This document shows positions 17,420-24,774 of a stretch of DNA of 33,778 nucleotides, piece by piece. This stretch comes from Faecalibacterium sp. An122 (GTDB taxonomy: Bacteria; Bacillota; Clostridia; Oscillospirales; Ruminococcaceae), in contig NZ_NFLL01000027.1 of assembly GCF_002160895.1 (NCBI RefSeq), positions 1 to 33,778 of the forward strand, in the 5' to 3' direction. A program made the position numbers and the translations under genes. Under the pieces are notes generated by a model. It saw only the letters and a list, made by a program, of their open reading frames with translations, had not been told where the DNA came from and searched no databases. Position 1 is the stretch's first letter, and every line of letters begins with the position of its first letter.

Positions 17420-17908
17420 TCAGACCGGGTTGCGCTGGAGGCGGACCAGCTGGCTGCTGGCCAGCAGTTCCCGGCACAGGTGGTTGGGCAGATAGAGCTG
17501 TGCCCGCCGGGCCAGAGGGAAGGCGGCGGATTGTTTCAGCACTTCCGCCACAAACTGGGAGCAGAAATAGTGCCGGCGCCAGAGGAAGGGAATCCGCAGC
17601 AGACAGCACACCACCCCCAGCCGGGTGTAGCGGTATTCGGTCCGCCGCCGCTGGAAGGTCTCGATCCGGGCCTGGATGTCCTGATAGGCCTGGTCCGACA
17701 CCGCCAGCACGCAGCTGAGGCTCTGTTCCACGCCGCGGCGGCGGTGTTTTTCCAGGGTTTCCTCGCAGAATCCCCGGTAGTTGAAGCTGTAATAAACCCC
17801 TCCGCCCAGGCCCAGGGAAGCGTGGGTGTAGCCGTGGCCTGCAACGTGGTAGACGAAACTGGAAATCCGGTCGGAATACCGGGTCAATAAAACGGTGATT
17901 TCTTTCAT
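17420..17908 (-). CDS. Permuted papain-like (YiiX/NlpC-P60 related) hydrolase
   Basis: The 162-residue protein has no signal peptide. H29 in GYTHASLGL lies ahead of C116 in HYFCSQFVAEVL, the His-then-Cys order of the circularly permuted NlpC/P60 proteins (YiiX/YaeF type). Such enzymes are thiol hydrolases or acyltransferases acting on amide or acyl bonds; the substrate here is unknown. The region between is basic (RRRTEYRYTR). The ATG at 17908 follows ACAGGAGGCAGGAAG. It lies between the two-component operon and the small-peptide operon on the same strand, so it may belong to the same regulon. Confidence 0.75.
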   Translation of the reverse strand: MKEITVLLTRYSDRISSFVYHVAGHGYTHASLGLGGGVYYSFNYRGFCEETLEKHRRRGVEQSLSCVLAVSDQAYQDIQARIETFQRRRTEYRYTRLGVVCCLLRIPFLWRRHYFCSQFVAEVLKQSAAFPLARRAQLYLPNHLCRELLASSQLVRLQRNPV

Positions 17909-17940
17909 CTTCCTGCCTCCTGTCTGCAATCACTGGGGAC

Positions 17941-17983
17941 AGGATACCAGGAGAAGGTTTCGGTTTTGTTTGGGACAGGTTTG
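17941..17983 (-). promoter_or_regulatory. Possible third site of the shared motif
   Basis: On the plus strand GTTTG (17968-17972) and GTTTG (17979-17983) repeat with 11-bp spacing, ending 21 bp from a TATCCT -10-like box (minus strand, 17946-17941) before the papain-like gene. It is less similar than the other two copies. Confidence 0.4.
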
Positions 17984-17992
17984 TTTTGGATG

Positions 17993-18023
17993 AAAAAAGG
18001 ACAGCCGGAAAACCGGCTGTCCT
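17993..18023 (-). terminator. Terminator of the two-component operon
   Basis: AGGACAGCCGG (17998-18008) and CCGGCTGTCCT (18013-18023) form a perfect 11-bp stem with a 4-base loop. On the minus strand it is followed by TTTTTTCATCC. Confidence 0.9.
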
Positions 18024-18035
18024 GCATCCGCCTGC

Positions 18036-18557
18036 CTACAGCAGCGAATGGCCTTTTTCGCAGATTTCGTAGATTTCGTCCAGTTTGGCCTCAATGAAGG
18101 GCTGTACCTGCCGGGCTTTTTTGTCCATGGCGGCCCGGTATAGGAAAAAAGGTGCAATCCACCCCCCAAAGCCGGGGATGGCCAGCAGCACGCAGAGCCA
18201 AACGATGGGCGGGTCGGCCACCACCGCGAAGGTGGCCCCGGCCATGAACACCGTTCCCAGCAGGCCGGTCAGCAGGGCGCAGAGATTGGCGGCAGTGGTT
18301 TTGGAGCGCTCCAGCGCGGCAATTTCCGCCAGATCGGCCTCAAAGTGCCGCTGCAGCCGGGTCAGCTCGGCTTTGTTGAGGATGCGGCGGTCCCGCTTGA
18401 GTTTCAGCAGGACTTTGCCCCTGGCCGCCTGGGGCGGGAAGTTTTCGTCCTGCTGCCAGCCAAAGCTCTGGTAGCAGTCCAGATAAAAGGAGGCTTTGCT
18501 GTCCGGGACGGAGGTTTCCATATATTCATAGGCCCGGTAGTTCTTGTCGCTGTTCAT
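18036..18557 (-). CDS. Conserved membrane protein, third gene of the two-component operon
   Basis: The 173-residue protein has a soluble N-terminal part containing KLKRDRRILNKAELTRLQRHFEA, two adjacent transmembrane helices (about 90-112 and 117-137) and a soluble C-terminal tail ending YEICEKGHSLL. The N-part is charged and helical, so a cytosolic helical hairpin around a two-helix anchor is likely. Its ATG overlaps the kinase stop as ATGA and has GCAGGAGGCGC upstream, so it is translationally coupled to the kinase. An accessory role in signalling is inferred from this coupling only; no characterised family is recognised. Confidence 0.78.
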   Translation of the reverse strand: MNSDKNYRAYEYMETSVPDSKASFYLDCYQSFGWQQDENFPPQAARGKVLLKLKRDRRILNKAELTRLQRHFEADLAEIAALERSKTTAANLCALLTGLLGTVFMAGATFAVVADPPIVWLCVLLAIPGFGGWIAPFFLYRAAMDKKARQVQPFIEAKLDEIYEICEKGHSLL

Positions 18558-19624
18558 TCCTGCGCCTCCTGCCCGTCGGGCCGGGGCAGCCGGACCGTAA
18601 AGAGCGAGCCTTTTCCCGGCTGGCTTTCCACCGCAATTTCCCCGCCGGAAAGCTCCAGAATCCGCTTCACCAGCGCCAGACCCAGGCCATTGCCCTGGGT
18701 GGCGTGACTGGTGTCGCCCTGATAAAATTTGTCGAAGATATGGCGGATGGTTTCGGCTGTCATGCCGCAGCCGCTGTCCTGCACTGAGACTTCCACCCAA
18801 TTGTCCAGGGTCTTTTGGGTGAGGGTGATGGTCCCGACCTCGGGGGTGAATTTGATGGCGTTGGACAGGAGATTGTTCCACACCAGCTCGGTGAGGCCCG
18901 GGTCTGCATAGACCGCGGCGCTGTCCTCCAGATCCGCCTCGAAATCCAGATTCTTTTTCTCCCACTGGTCCTCAAACTGGACCGCACACCCGCACACCTG
19001 GGCGCAGACGTCGAACACCGAGGGCGCCGGGCGGATGGTCTGTTTTTCCAGCTTGTTCAGCTTGAGCATGTTTTGGATGAGGTCGGCCAGCCGGCGGGTG
19101 GCGTCCTGGATGCTGTCCACCTCTTTTTGGTCCCGGGAGGAGAGGGAAGGGCTCTTTTTCAGCAGATCGGCGCTGCCCGAAATCACCGCCAGCGGCGACT
19201 TGAACTCATGGGACACATCTGAGAAGAAATCGGTTTTCAGGGTCTCAATGCTTCCCAGCTCCTCCACCATCTTGTTGAAGTCCAGAAACATCCGGTCCAG
19301 ATAATCGGTTTTGTCGGGGGTATGGATGGGGGCCAGATACACCGAAAAGTCCCCCTTGGCCACTCTCTGGGTGGCGTCGGCCAGCCGCAGCATGGGTTCC
19401 TCGTAGGTGATCCGGATCCGATACCGGGTAAAGACGGTGAGTCCGCCGGCCACGGCGGCCCAGTAGAAGATGGGGGACAGGGTCCGGGTCAGACTGCCCC
19501 AGCCCCATTGTTCAGCCCCCAGCAGCAGGCCGCTGTGGATGCCCGACATCAGCAGCAGAACCCCCAGATATACAAAGAACAGCCACATGGGGAAGAGGCT
19601 TTCGTCCTTGGTACGCTTGTTCAT
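18554..19624 (-). CDS. Sensor histidine kinase
   Basis: The 356-residue kinase has two transmembrane helices (about 13-35 and 48-67) with a short outer loop of about 12 residues, a HAMP-like linker (about 68-124), a HisKA domain with H139 in DVSHEFKSPL, and an ATPase domain with NNLLSNAIKF, DSGCGM and GNGLGLALVKRI. The tiny outer loop implies sensing of a membrane event or partner protein rather than a bulky ligand. The ATG overlaps the response-regulator stop (ATGA). It should phosphorylate the regulator encoded at 19621-20292. Confidence 0.93.
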   Translation of the reverse strand: MNKRTKDESLFPMWLFFVYLGVLLLMSGIHSGLLLGAEQWGWGSLTRTLSPIFYWAAVAGGLTVFTRYRIRITYEEPMLRLADATQRVAKGDFSVYLAPIHTPDKTDYLDRMFLDFNKMVEELGSIETLKTDFFSDVSHEFKSPLAVISGSADLLKKSPSLSSRDQKEVDSIQDATRRLADLIQNMLKLNKLEKQTIRPAPSVFDVCAQVCGCAVQFEDQWEKKNLDFEADLEDSAAVYADPGLTELVWNNLLSNAIKFTPEVGTITLTQKTLDNWVEVSVQDSGCGMTAETIRHIFDKFYQGDTSHATQGNGLGLALVKRILELSGGEIAVESQPGKGSLFTVRLPRPDGQEAQE

Positions 19625-20292
19625 AACAGCACCGCCTTGTAGCCCAGACCCCGCACCGTCTTGATCTCGAAGCCGTCGCAGGATGAAAACTTGTCCCGCA
19701 GCTTGGTGATGTAGATGTCCACCGCCCGCAGGCTGGCGTCGGTGTCGGCGTCCCAGAATTCGTCCATCAGCTGGGCCCGGGTGAAGGTCTTTTTGGGGTA
19801 GGAGAGGAGCTTGTAGAGGATATTGAATTCCCGCTTGGAGACGGGGATTTCCTCCCCGTCGATCTCGGCGGTCATCCCGTCGGCATCCAGCACCAGATTG
19901 CCCAACGTCAGCTTGCGTTCCGCCTCGATGTTGGCCCGCCGCAGCAGGGCCCGCACCCGCATTTCCAGCTCGGCCAGCTCCACCGGCTTCACCATGTAGT
20001 CGTCTATCCCCAGCTGGAAGCCTTTCTGCTTGGAGGGCAGATCGTCCTTGGCCGACATGAAGAGGATGGGAATGTGCTTGTTGAGCTGCCGCACCGACCG
20101 GGCGAAGGCAAAGCCGTCCACCCCCGGCATCATGATGTCCGAGACGATCAGGTCGTAGGGCCGGTCGTTGAGAGCCTCATAAGCGGCCTGGGCGTTCAGG
20201 ACGCCGGTGGCCTCAAAGCCGCAGTCGTTGAGGTAAACACAGACTGTTTTGTTTAATTTGGGGTCGTCGTCCACTATCAGAATATGAATCAT
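19621..20292 (-). CDS. OmpR-type response regulator
   Basis: The 223-residue protein has a receiver domain (acidic D8-D9-D10, phospho-acceptor D52 in IVSDIMMPG, S80, K102 in YMVKPVEL) and a winged-helix domain (about 128-223) with VSKREFNILYKLLSYP and YITKLRDKF. The ATG at 20292 has AAAGGAAG upstream; the longer in-frame reading to 20382 overlaps the -10 box and is rejected. Its own promoter and that of the small-peptide operon share a distinctive motif, so it probably autoactivates and controls that operon. Confidence 0.93.
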   Translation of the reverse strand: MIHILIVDDDPKLNKTVCVYLNDCGFEATGVLNAQAAYEALNDRPYDLIVSDIMMPGVDGFAFARSVRQLNKHIPILFMSAKDDLPSKQKGFQLGIDDYMVKPVELAELEMRVRALLRRANIEAERKLTLGNLVLDADGMTAEIDGEEIPVSKREFNILYKLLSYPKKTFTRAQLMDEFWDADTDASLRAVDIYITKLRDKFSSCDGFEIKTVRGLGYKAVLL

Positions 20293-20380
20293 GCTTTTCT
20301 TCCTTTCACCCCGGAGTGGTTTTCTGTTCAGCATAAGAATAACAGATTTTTCCTGCTGGCGGTACTGCTTTTTCAAAATC

Positions 20381-20427
20381 ATTATAAGGCGGAAACGTTG
20401 CGCAAAGTTTGGAGTTTTGTTTGAGAA
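20381..20427 (-). promoter_or_regulatory. Promoter and activator motif of the two-component operon
   Basis: On the minus strand TATAAT lies at 20386-20381, without a recognisable -35 at 17 bp. Twenty bp upstream is the motif reading on the plus strand GTTTGGAG-TTTT-GTTTGAGAA (20407-20427), shared with 17389-17409. Confidence 0.75.
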
Positions 20428-20732
20428 TTGTTAAGGACCAGCAGCTGGTCTAAGAAAATGAAAGGCAGGGCTTTCCCGCCGGGGGAGGGGTACGGTTAAA
20501 GGGAACGCTACGCACCCATGCCGATTGGCTGCGAGGTCTTGCTGGATGCCGCCAATAAAAAGGTGATGCTGCTTGAATCTCCGCTGAACACCATACTGTT
20601 GTGACTGGCGGCAAAAATCAGAGTTTCGGGCACTTCCAGCTTGAGCCTGCCTGGACCGGGCCGGCGGGGAAAACAAAGTGCTTCTGTGCAAAACGATGAA
20701 CTTTTTTGTGGGGTTTGTCCAGGCTGCAGCGG
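20428..20732. other. Non-coding stretch with a palindrome
   Basis: About 300 bases separate the two divergent units. The palindrome GACCAGC-A-GCTGGTC lies at 20436-20450, next to the response-regulator motif. A 28-codon reading at 20518-20604 (MPIGCEVLLDAANKKV...) looks protein-like but has no ribosome binding site and may be a relic. Nothing else is apparent. Confidence 0.5.
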
Positions 20733-20761
20733 TTGTCCGGCAGGAGTATTTGTGTTAGTAT
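20733..20761 (+). promoter_or_regulatory. Promoter of the OmpA-like lipoprotein gene
   Basis: TTGTCC (20733-20738), a 17-bp spacer, TAGTAT (20756-20761), 63 bp before the TTG start. Confidence 0.65.
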
Positions 20762-20824
20762 AGAAAAAACAGACCGGGTAAAAGGGAAAATACCAGGTAA
20801 TGGAACGAAAAGGAGGAATTCAAG

Positions 20825-22348
20825 TTGAAAAAGATTCTTGCAGGGTGTCTGGCTGCCGCGCTTGTTTTGCAGCTGGCCGCCTGCGGCAAGGGCCAGCCGG
20901 CCCAATCGGCGGCCGACAGCAAACCGGCCTCCTCGGCTTCTTCTGCATCTTCGGCCGTTTCAGAAGCTGAAAGCAAACCCGAAAGCCAGCCTGCCTCCAG
21001 CGCCGCGTCGGAGGAGGAAAAGGCTGCATCCTCCCAGCCGGAGCAGGACGAAGCCTCATCGGAGGCATCGTCGGAGGCGTCGTCGGTCCAGAGCCTTCCG
21101 GCTGATACGGTGGCCATGAAAGGCGGCCCGGCCCAGGTGGACGCCATGGTCCTGCCGCTGGGCAAGAAAGTCCAGGTGGAAGTGAATGGTTCCCGCCGGT
21201 GGTTCGCCTTTACTACCGGCAGCGCGGCGGACTATGAAGTCTGGCTGGCGCCGGGAGGACAGTACTATCGAACCATCGGCTTTGGCATTTACAACCGTCG
21301 GGGAGAACTGGTGTGGGAGTCGAACACCAACGGGGACGGCTCGGTCACCGTCCGGCAGGTTCAGCTTTCGCCCGATACGCCCTACTTTGCCACCGTGGCC
21401 CAGTCGGAGGGGAACCATGGTGCTCTGACCTTCCGGCTGTCCTCCCTGACCGAGACGGAGGACGCATCCTCCGGCGCCTCCTCGGAAGAGACCGCCGGAT
21501 CTGCTGCCCAGTCCCAGGCGGAGGGAATTCTGGATCTGGAAGGCGGTTCGGCCCAGGGCGGAGCCACGGCGTTCCAGCTGGAACAGATGGTCCGGGCCAA
21601 GGTGAACGGCTCCCGCAAGTGGTACTCCTTTGCCACCGGGGACGGCACCGACTATGAAATCCTGCTGGCTCCTGAAGGCCAATATTACAGGACCATTGGA
21701 TTCAGCCTGTACAATGAACTGGGAGAACAGGTGTGGGAGTCGGGAACCAACGGAGATGGTTCGGTCACCATCCGGCAGATTCAGCTTTCCCCCAACACCA
21801 CCTACTACGGCGTTGTTTCACAGAAGGCAGGCAATGACGGAAACCTGATTTTCCGGGTTTCTGCCCACTTTACCCCGCAGGATACGGCCACCGAGGTGGA
21901 ACGGGAACCCGAGACGGTGTCCGAGCTGATCTTTGAGGAACCCTTCTCGCTGGATGAAACCCAGATCATGTTTGTGTCCAACAAGGCGATCTTTGTGGAT
22001 GAGGAGGCCGCCAAGGCTGCTCTGGCTCCGGTGGCCGAGGTGATTCTGGCTCACCCGGATCACCCCGTTCTGCTGGCGGGAACCACCGCCACCGACGGCC
22101 AACAGGAATCCTGCGTGCGGCTGTCCAGCCAGCGGGCCGAAGCGGTCAAGAACCTGCTGGTCAGCGCCTATGGCGTCCCGGAAGATCAGCTGCTGACGGT
22201 GGGACTGGGCTATGCGGCGGACCCCTTCCCCCGGGGACAGGACCGGGACAGCAGCGGAAACTTTGTGGAGTCGGAAGCAGTCAAGAACCGCCGTGTGGTG
22301 GTGCTGGATGCCAATGATCCCACGGCCCAGGAAATTCTCAATGCCTGA
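20825..22348 (+). CDS. Lipoprotein with duplicated domain and OmpA-like C-terminus
   Basis: The 507-residue protein starts at TTG 20825, set by AAAAGGAGGA 7 bp upstream; no ATG fits. A signal peptide ends in the lipobox LAAC (C20), followed by a Ser/Ala/Glu linker (about 24-90). Two similar domains follow (about 115-207 and 255-347, period 140 residues), each with VNGSRxWxxFxTG, [12 protein letters not shown] and TNGDGSVT; a Ser-rich spacer lies between. The C-terminal part (about 376-495) is OmpA-like, with [19 protein letters not shown] and NRRVVVL, the fold that binds peptidoglycan. It is predicted to be anchored in the membrane and to touch the wall. The duplicated domain is unassigned; a carbohydrate- or ligand-binding role is a guess. 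Confidence 0.85.
   Translation: MKKILAGCLAAALVLQLAACGKGQPAQSAADSKPASSASSASSAVSEAESKPESQPASSAASEEEKAASSQPEQDEASSEASSEASSVQSLPADTVAMKGGPAQVDAMVLPLGKKVQVEVNGSRRWFAFTTGSAADYEVWLAPGGQYYRTIGFGIYNRRGELVWESNTNGDGSVTVRQVQLSPDTPYFATVAQSEGNHGALTFRLSSLTETEDASSGASSEETAGSAAQSQAEGILDLEGGSAQGGATAFQLEQMVRAKVNGSRKWYSFATGDGTDYEILLAPEGQYYRTIGFSLYNELGEQVWESGTNGDGSVTIRQIQLSPNTTYYGVVSQKAGNDGNLIFRVSAHFTPQDTATEVEREPETVSELIFEEPFSLDETQIMFVSNKAIFVDEEAAKAALAPVAEVILAHPDHPVLLAGTTATDGQQESCVRLSSQRAEAVKNLLVSAYGVPEDQLLTVGLGYAADPFPRGQDRDSSGNFVESEAVKNRRVVVLDANDPTAQEILNA
21167..21865 (+). repeat. In-gene tandem domain duplication
   Basis: The segments 21167-21445 and 21587-21865 encode the two similar domains of the lipoprotein, 420 bp apart. 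Their proteins align without gaps through GQYYRTIGF and TNGDGSVT, and many codons are shared, so the duplication is fairly recent or under conversion. Confidence 0.75.
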
Positions 22349-22362
22349 CTTTTCCGCACAGA

Positions 22363-22605
22363 GCCTGCCGTTTTCGTGACTGCATCCATATCAATGAACC
22401 CGGATGTGCGGTGCTGAAAGCCGTAGATTCCGGTGAGCTGGATGTCCTCCGCCTGGAAAGTTATTGCAAGCTGGAGCATGAAACCAGTTGCGACGGCTTG
22501 AGCGGCAAGGCGATTGAACGCAAGAAGTGCGAGCGCATGTTCAAAGAAGTCGGCGGCATGAAAAATGCCCATCGATTCGCCCAAGAACACAACAAGCGCA
22601 AGTAA
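22363..22605 (+). pseudogene. RsgA (ribosome biogenesis GTPase) C-terminal remnant
   Basis: Reading from 22363 gives [17 protein letters not shown], the zinc-binding Cys/His segment of RsgA (Cys, Cys, His and Cys ligands), followed by the usual helical C-terminus ([16 protein letters not shown], then [27 protein letters not shown]) and a natural stop at 22605. The whole OB-fold and GTPase domain are absent: the frame joins the lipoprotein stop 15 bp upstream. No start codon or ribosome binding site precedes it, so it is a 5'-truncated relic. The intact gene should be elsewhere in the genome or lost. Confidence 0.8.
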
Positions 22606-22626
22606 GAGAGAAACAAATAGGTATAG

Positions 22627-22663
22627 AGCAGCCTTGCACAGCCCGTGCAGGGCTGCTTTTTAT
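22627..22663 (+). terminator. Terminator after the RsgA remnant
   Basis: AGCAGCCTTGCAC (22627-22639) pairs with GTGCAGGGCTGCT (22645-22657), one wobble, 5-base loop, then TTTTATT. Confidence 0.88.
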
Positions 22664-22666
22664 TGA

Positions 22667-23254
22667 ATGCAGTCTTTTTCAAACATTATAGAATCTTTTA
22701 AAAGGGCGCTTGAAAAACATTTTAAATGGCAGTATGATGATTTCAGACATCGATGTACTTCTACCAAGAATGGAGATAGCATTGTGCCGTTTTATTTGAA
22801 TGTACAGAAAGAAACCATGGAGCCTTCCGCCGTCCTTTTGATGCGAAGGGTCGGAGCGTATGGCCCCGAGAACCGTCGGCTGATGAACCGCATGAAAGGG
22901 TGGATCAGCAGCCATGGCCTGTGGGAGCAGAAGACCACTCTTCTGGGGATCCCGTGGGACAATCCATCCATAACAAAGGCAGAGGCGTGCCGCTACGATG
23001 TCTGTATGCTTTGGGATAAGGAAACGATCCCCGAGACAGACGAGGTTGTGCCGGGGCAGTTGGTCGGCGGAATGTATGCCGTGTTTCTGCTGGAACACAC
23101 CGCAGAGGCTGTCCAGGCCGCATGGAGCGGATATTCTGCCGCGCTGCCTGCCCTGGGGTTCACTGTGGATGCGTCCCGGCCTGTGATGGAACGCTACCGG
23201 AAAGAGCTGGTGGACCGGCACCTGTGCGAATTGTGCGTGCCCATCTTAAAGTAA
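22667..23254 (+). pseudogene. AraC-family/GyrI-like regulator lacking most of its HTH
   Basis: The 195-codon frame begins right after the terminator, with a stop codon immediately upstream and no ribosome binding site. Its first part (ESFKRALEKHFKWQYDDFRHRC) resembles the end of the second AraC HTH motif. From about residue 50 it is a GyrI-like small-molecule-binding domain (EPSAVLLMRRVGAYGPENRRLM, then GQLVGGMYAVFLLEHTAEAV). In intact relatives about 90 more residues with two HTH motifs precede this. It is therefore best read as a 5'-truncated regulator; a separately translated GyrI-like domain from a later ATG is the alternative. Confidence 0.65.
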
Positions 23255-23291
23255 CGACGGGAAATGAAAAGAAAGGGCGGGGGAGAGAAGG

Positions 23292-23711
23292 GTGAATAAA
23301 CTCTTGCTGTTGCTGGCCGGTTTGATCGCTGTATTTGGTCTGGTTTATCTTCTCTATATCAATGGCGTCGGCGTCATCAACTCCAAGTCGGCGCTGGTGT
23401 ATCAGGGGTATCCCCGGATCGGAAAAAACAAGAACCGCATCAAGGCCAGCTTTACGTCCTGCCGCGGGACTGTCAAACGGGTGATCCGCCTCCAACCGGG
23501 AAAAAGCTATCACTTTGTTTTTTCATCCGTGATTACCAAGGGAACGGTTTGCGTGGAAATCAGGGATAAGAAAAAGGATAACCTTGTGGTTCTGGATCAG
23601 GAGCATCCCAGCGCCATCCTTTCTGTAGAGCCGGGAGACAGGTTGTATGTTACCACCCGGTTTACCGGGGCGGATGGAAAATATGAACTCGCCTGGGATC
23701 TCCAGAAATGA
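23292..23711 (+). CDS. Small secreted or membrane-anchored protein
   Basis: The 139-residue protein starts at GTG 23292 behind GGGAGAGAAG. An N-terminal hydrophobic stretch (about 3-24, LLLLLAGLIAVFGLVYLLYI) lacks a clear cleavage site, so it is probably an anchor. The rest is basic and rich in beta-type sequence (KSYHFVFSSVITKGTVCVEIRD, then GDRLYVTTRFTGADGKYELAW), suggesting an extracytoplasmic beta-sandwich. I do not recognise a family. It lies 37 bp after the truncated AraC gene and is followed by a strong terminator. Confidence 0.7.
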   Translation: MNKLLLLLAGLIAVFGLVYLLYINGVGVINSKSALVYQGYPRIGKNKNRIKASFTSCRGTVKRVIRLQPGKSYHFVFSSVITKGTVCVEIRDKKKDNLVVLDQEHPSAILSVEPGDRLYVTTRFTGADGKYELAWDLQK

Positions 23712-23752
23712 GGTATGACTTTGGCGTTCCATCCATGATCATCGCATGAGCA

Positions 23753-23784
23753 AAAAGGCAGGGAGCGGAAACTCCCTGCCTTTT
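23753..23784 (+). terminator. Terminator after the 23292 gene
   Basis: AAAAGGCAGGGAG (23753-23765) and CTCCCTGCCTTTT (23772-23784) form a perfect 13-bp stem with a 6-base loop and T run. Confidence 0.9.
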
Positions 23785-24021
23785 CGTTTGATTGAATTTT
23801 CTAAAAGAAGGCTTTGCCATGCCCAAAACAGAGCAGTCCCCACTGTTTGTGTCCGATGCCGCACGCCGCCCCACTGAAAACGCCCGGATGAGGTCCTCGC
23901 AAAGATTTGCACGGCGAAGACAGCTTTTTTCGAATCGGGTGCGTCCCTCGGGGAGCACCCTTTTTCTTTTAAAAAATAATGATTAAATCTTTTTTGCATT
24001 CCAAAATCCTCCACCCCCTGT
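23785..24021. other. Non-coding stretch with a second terminator-like hairpin
   Basis: No gene is supported here; short frames on both strands lack ribosome binding sites. A hairpin GGGTGC...GCACCC with an inner CCC/GGG pairing (23937-23960) followed by TTTTTCTTTT looks like an intrinsic terminator, yet no gene feeds it. This could be a small RNA gene or an intergenic repeat. Confidence 0.45.
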
Positions 24022-24050
24022 TTGCCTTTTCCCGCCTCTTCCGCTATACT
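24022..24050 (+). promoter_or_regulatory. Promoter of the second sensor operon
   Basis: TTGCCT (24022-24027), a 17-bp spacer, TATACT (24045-24050), 40 bp before the ATG. Confidence 0.75.
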
Positions 24051-24090
24051 AGAGCAAAACCGTGAATCTCAATCAAAGAAGGATATTTCC

Positions 24091-24774
24091 ATGGAATCGA
24101 TTCTTTTGCTGGAGGATGATCCGGCCCTGGGCCGGGGCATCGGGATGGCGCTGGAAGCGCCGGAACGGGCCGTGATCCGGGCTGGCACCTTGCAGGAAAG
24201 CCGGGAACGGCTTGCCCGGCAGCGCTTTGACCTGCTGATCCTGGACATCAATCTGCCGGACGGCAGCGGGCTTGAGCTGCTGCGTCAGCTGCGGGCGGCG
24301 GGGGAGAACACCCCGGTCATCCTTTTGACCGCCAACGACCTGGAACTGGACGAAGTCACCGGGCTGGAAGCCGGGGCGGATGACTACATCACCAAGCCCT
24401 TTTCCCTGGCGGTGCTGCGGGCCCGGGTGGCGGCCCAGCTGCGCCGGAATGCGCCGAAGGTTCCCGTATCCTTCCAGCTGGGCCCCTTTTCCTTTGACTT
24501 CGAGGGGATGGAGTTTCGCCGGGGAGGGGAAAAGGTGGAGCTCTCCAAAACCGAACAGAAGCTGCTGCGGGTTTTGGTGGAGAACCGGGGCCGCACTGTT
24601 CCGCGGTCGCTGTTGGCGGAAAAGGTCTGGCCCGACGGGGCCGGGGCGGTGGAGCCCAACGCCCTCTCGGTCACGGTAAAGCGGCTGCGGGCCAAGCTGG
24701 AGGTCGACCCCGCAAAGCCCGAATATCTCAAAACGGTGTATGGCATCGGCTACACCTGGGCGGTGAACCCATGA
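24091..24774 (+). CDS. OmpR-type response regulator (VncR-like)
   Basis: The 227-residue protein has a receiver domain (E8-D9-D10, phospho-acceptor D52 in ILDINLPDG, T80, K102 in YITKPF) and a winged-helix domain (about 130-227) with LSKTEQKLLRVLVENRG and VKRLRAKL. The ATG at 24091 follows AAAGAAGG; the in-frame start at 24022 lies inside the promoter and is rejected. The stop overlaps the kinase ATG. With the downstream ATPase and FtsX permease it forms a sensor/transporter module. Confidence 0.93.
   Translation: MESILLLEDDPALGRGIGMALEAPERAVIRAGTLQESRERLARQRFDLLILDINLPDGSGLELLRQLRAAGENTPVILLTANDLELDEVTGLEAGADDYITKPFSLAVLRARVAAQLRRNAPKVPVSFQLGPFSFDFEGMEFRRGGEKVELSKTEQKLLRVLVENRGRTVPRSLLAEKVWPDGAGAVEPNALSVTVKRLRAKLEVDPAKPEYLKTVYGIGYTWAVNP

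Noticed and set aside
16082-17495. Overlapping plus-strand frames across the small-peptide operon
   Set aside because: No ribosome binding sites and Pro/Gly/His-rich shadow composition; four minus-strand genes with good sites explain the region.
20518-20604. 28-codon protein-like reading in the gap before the lipoprotein
   Set aside because: No ribosome binding site and too short to assign; noted only as a possible relic.
23792-23986. Short frames on both strands before the second response regulator
   Set aside because: No ribosome binding sites, and the plus frame runs through a terminator hairpin.
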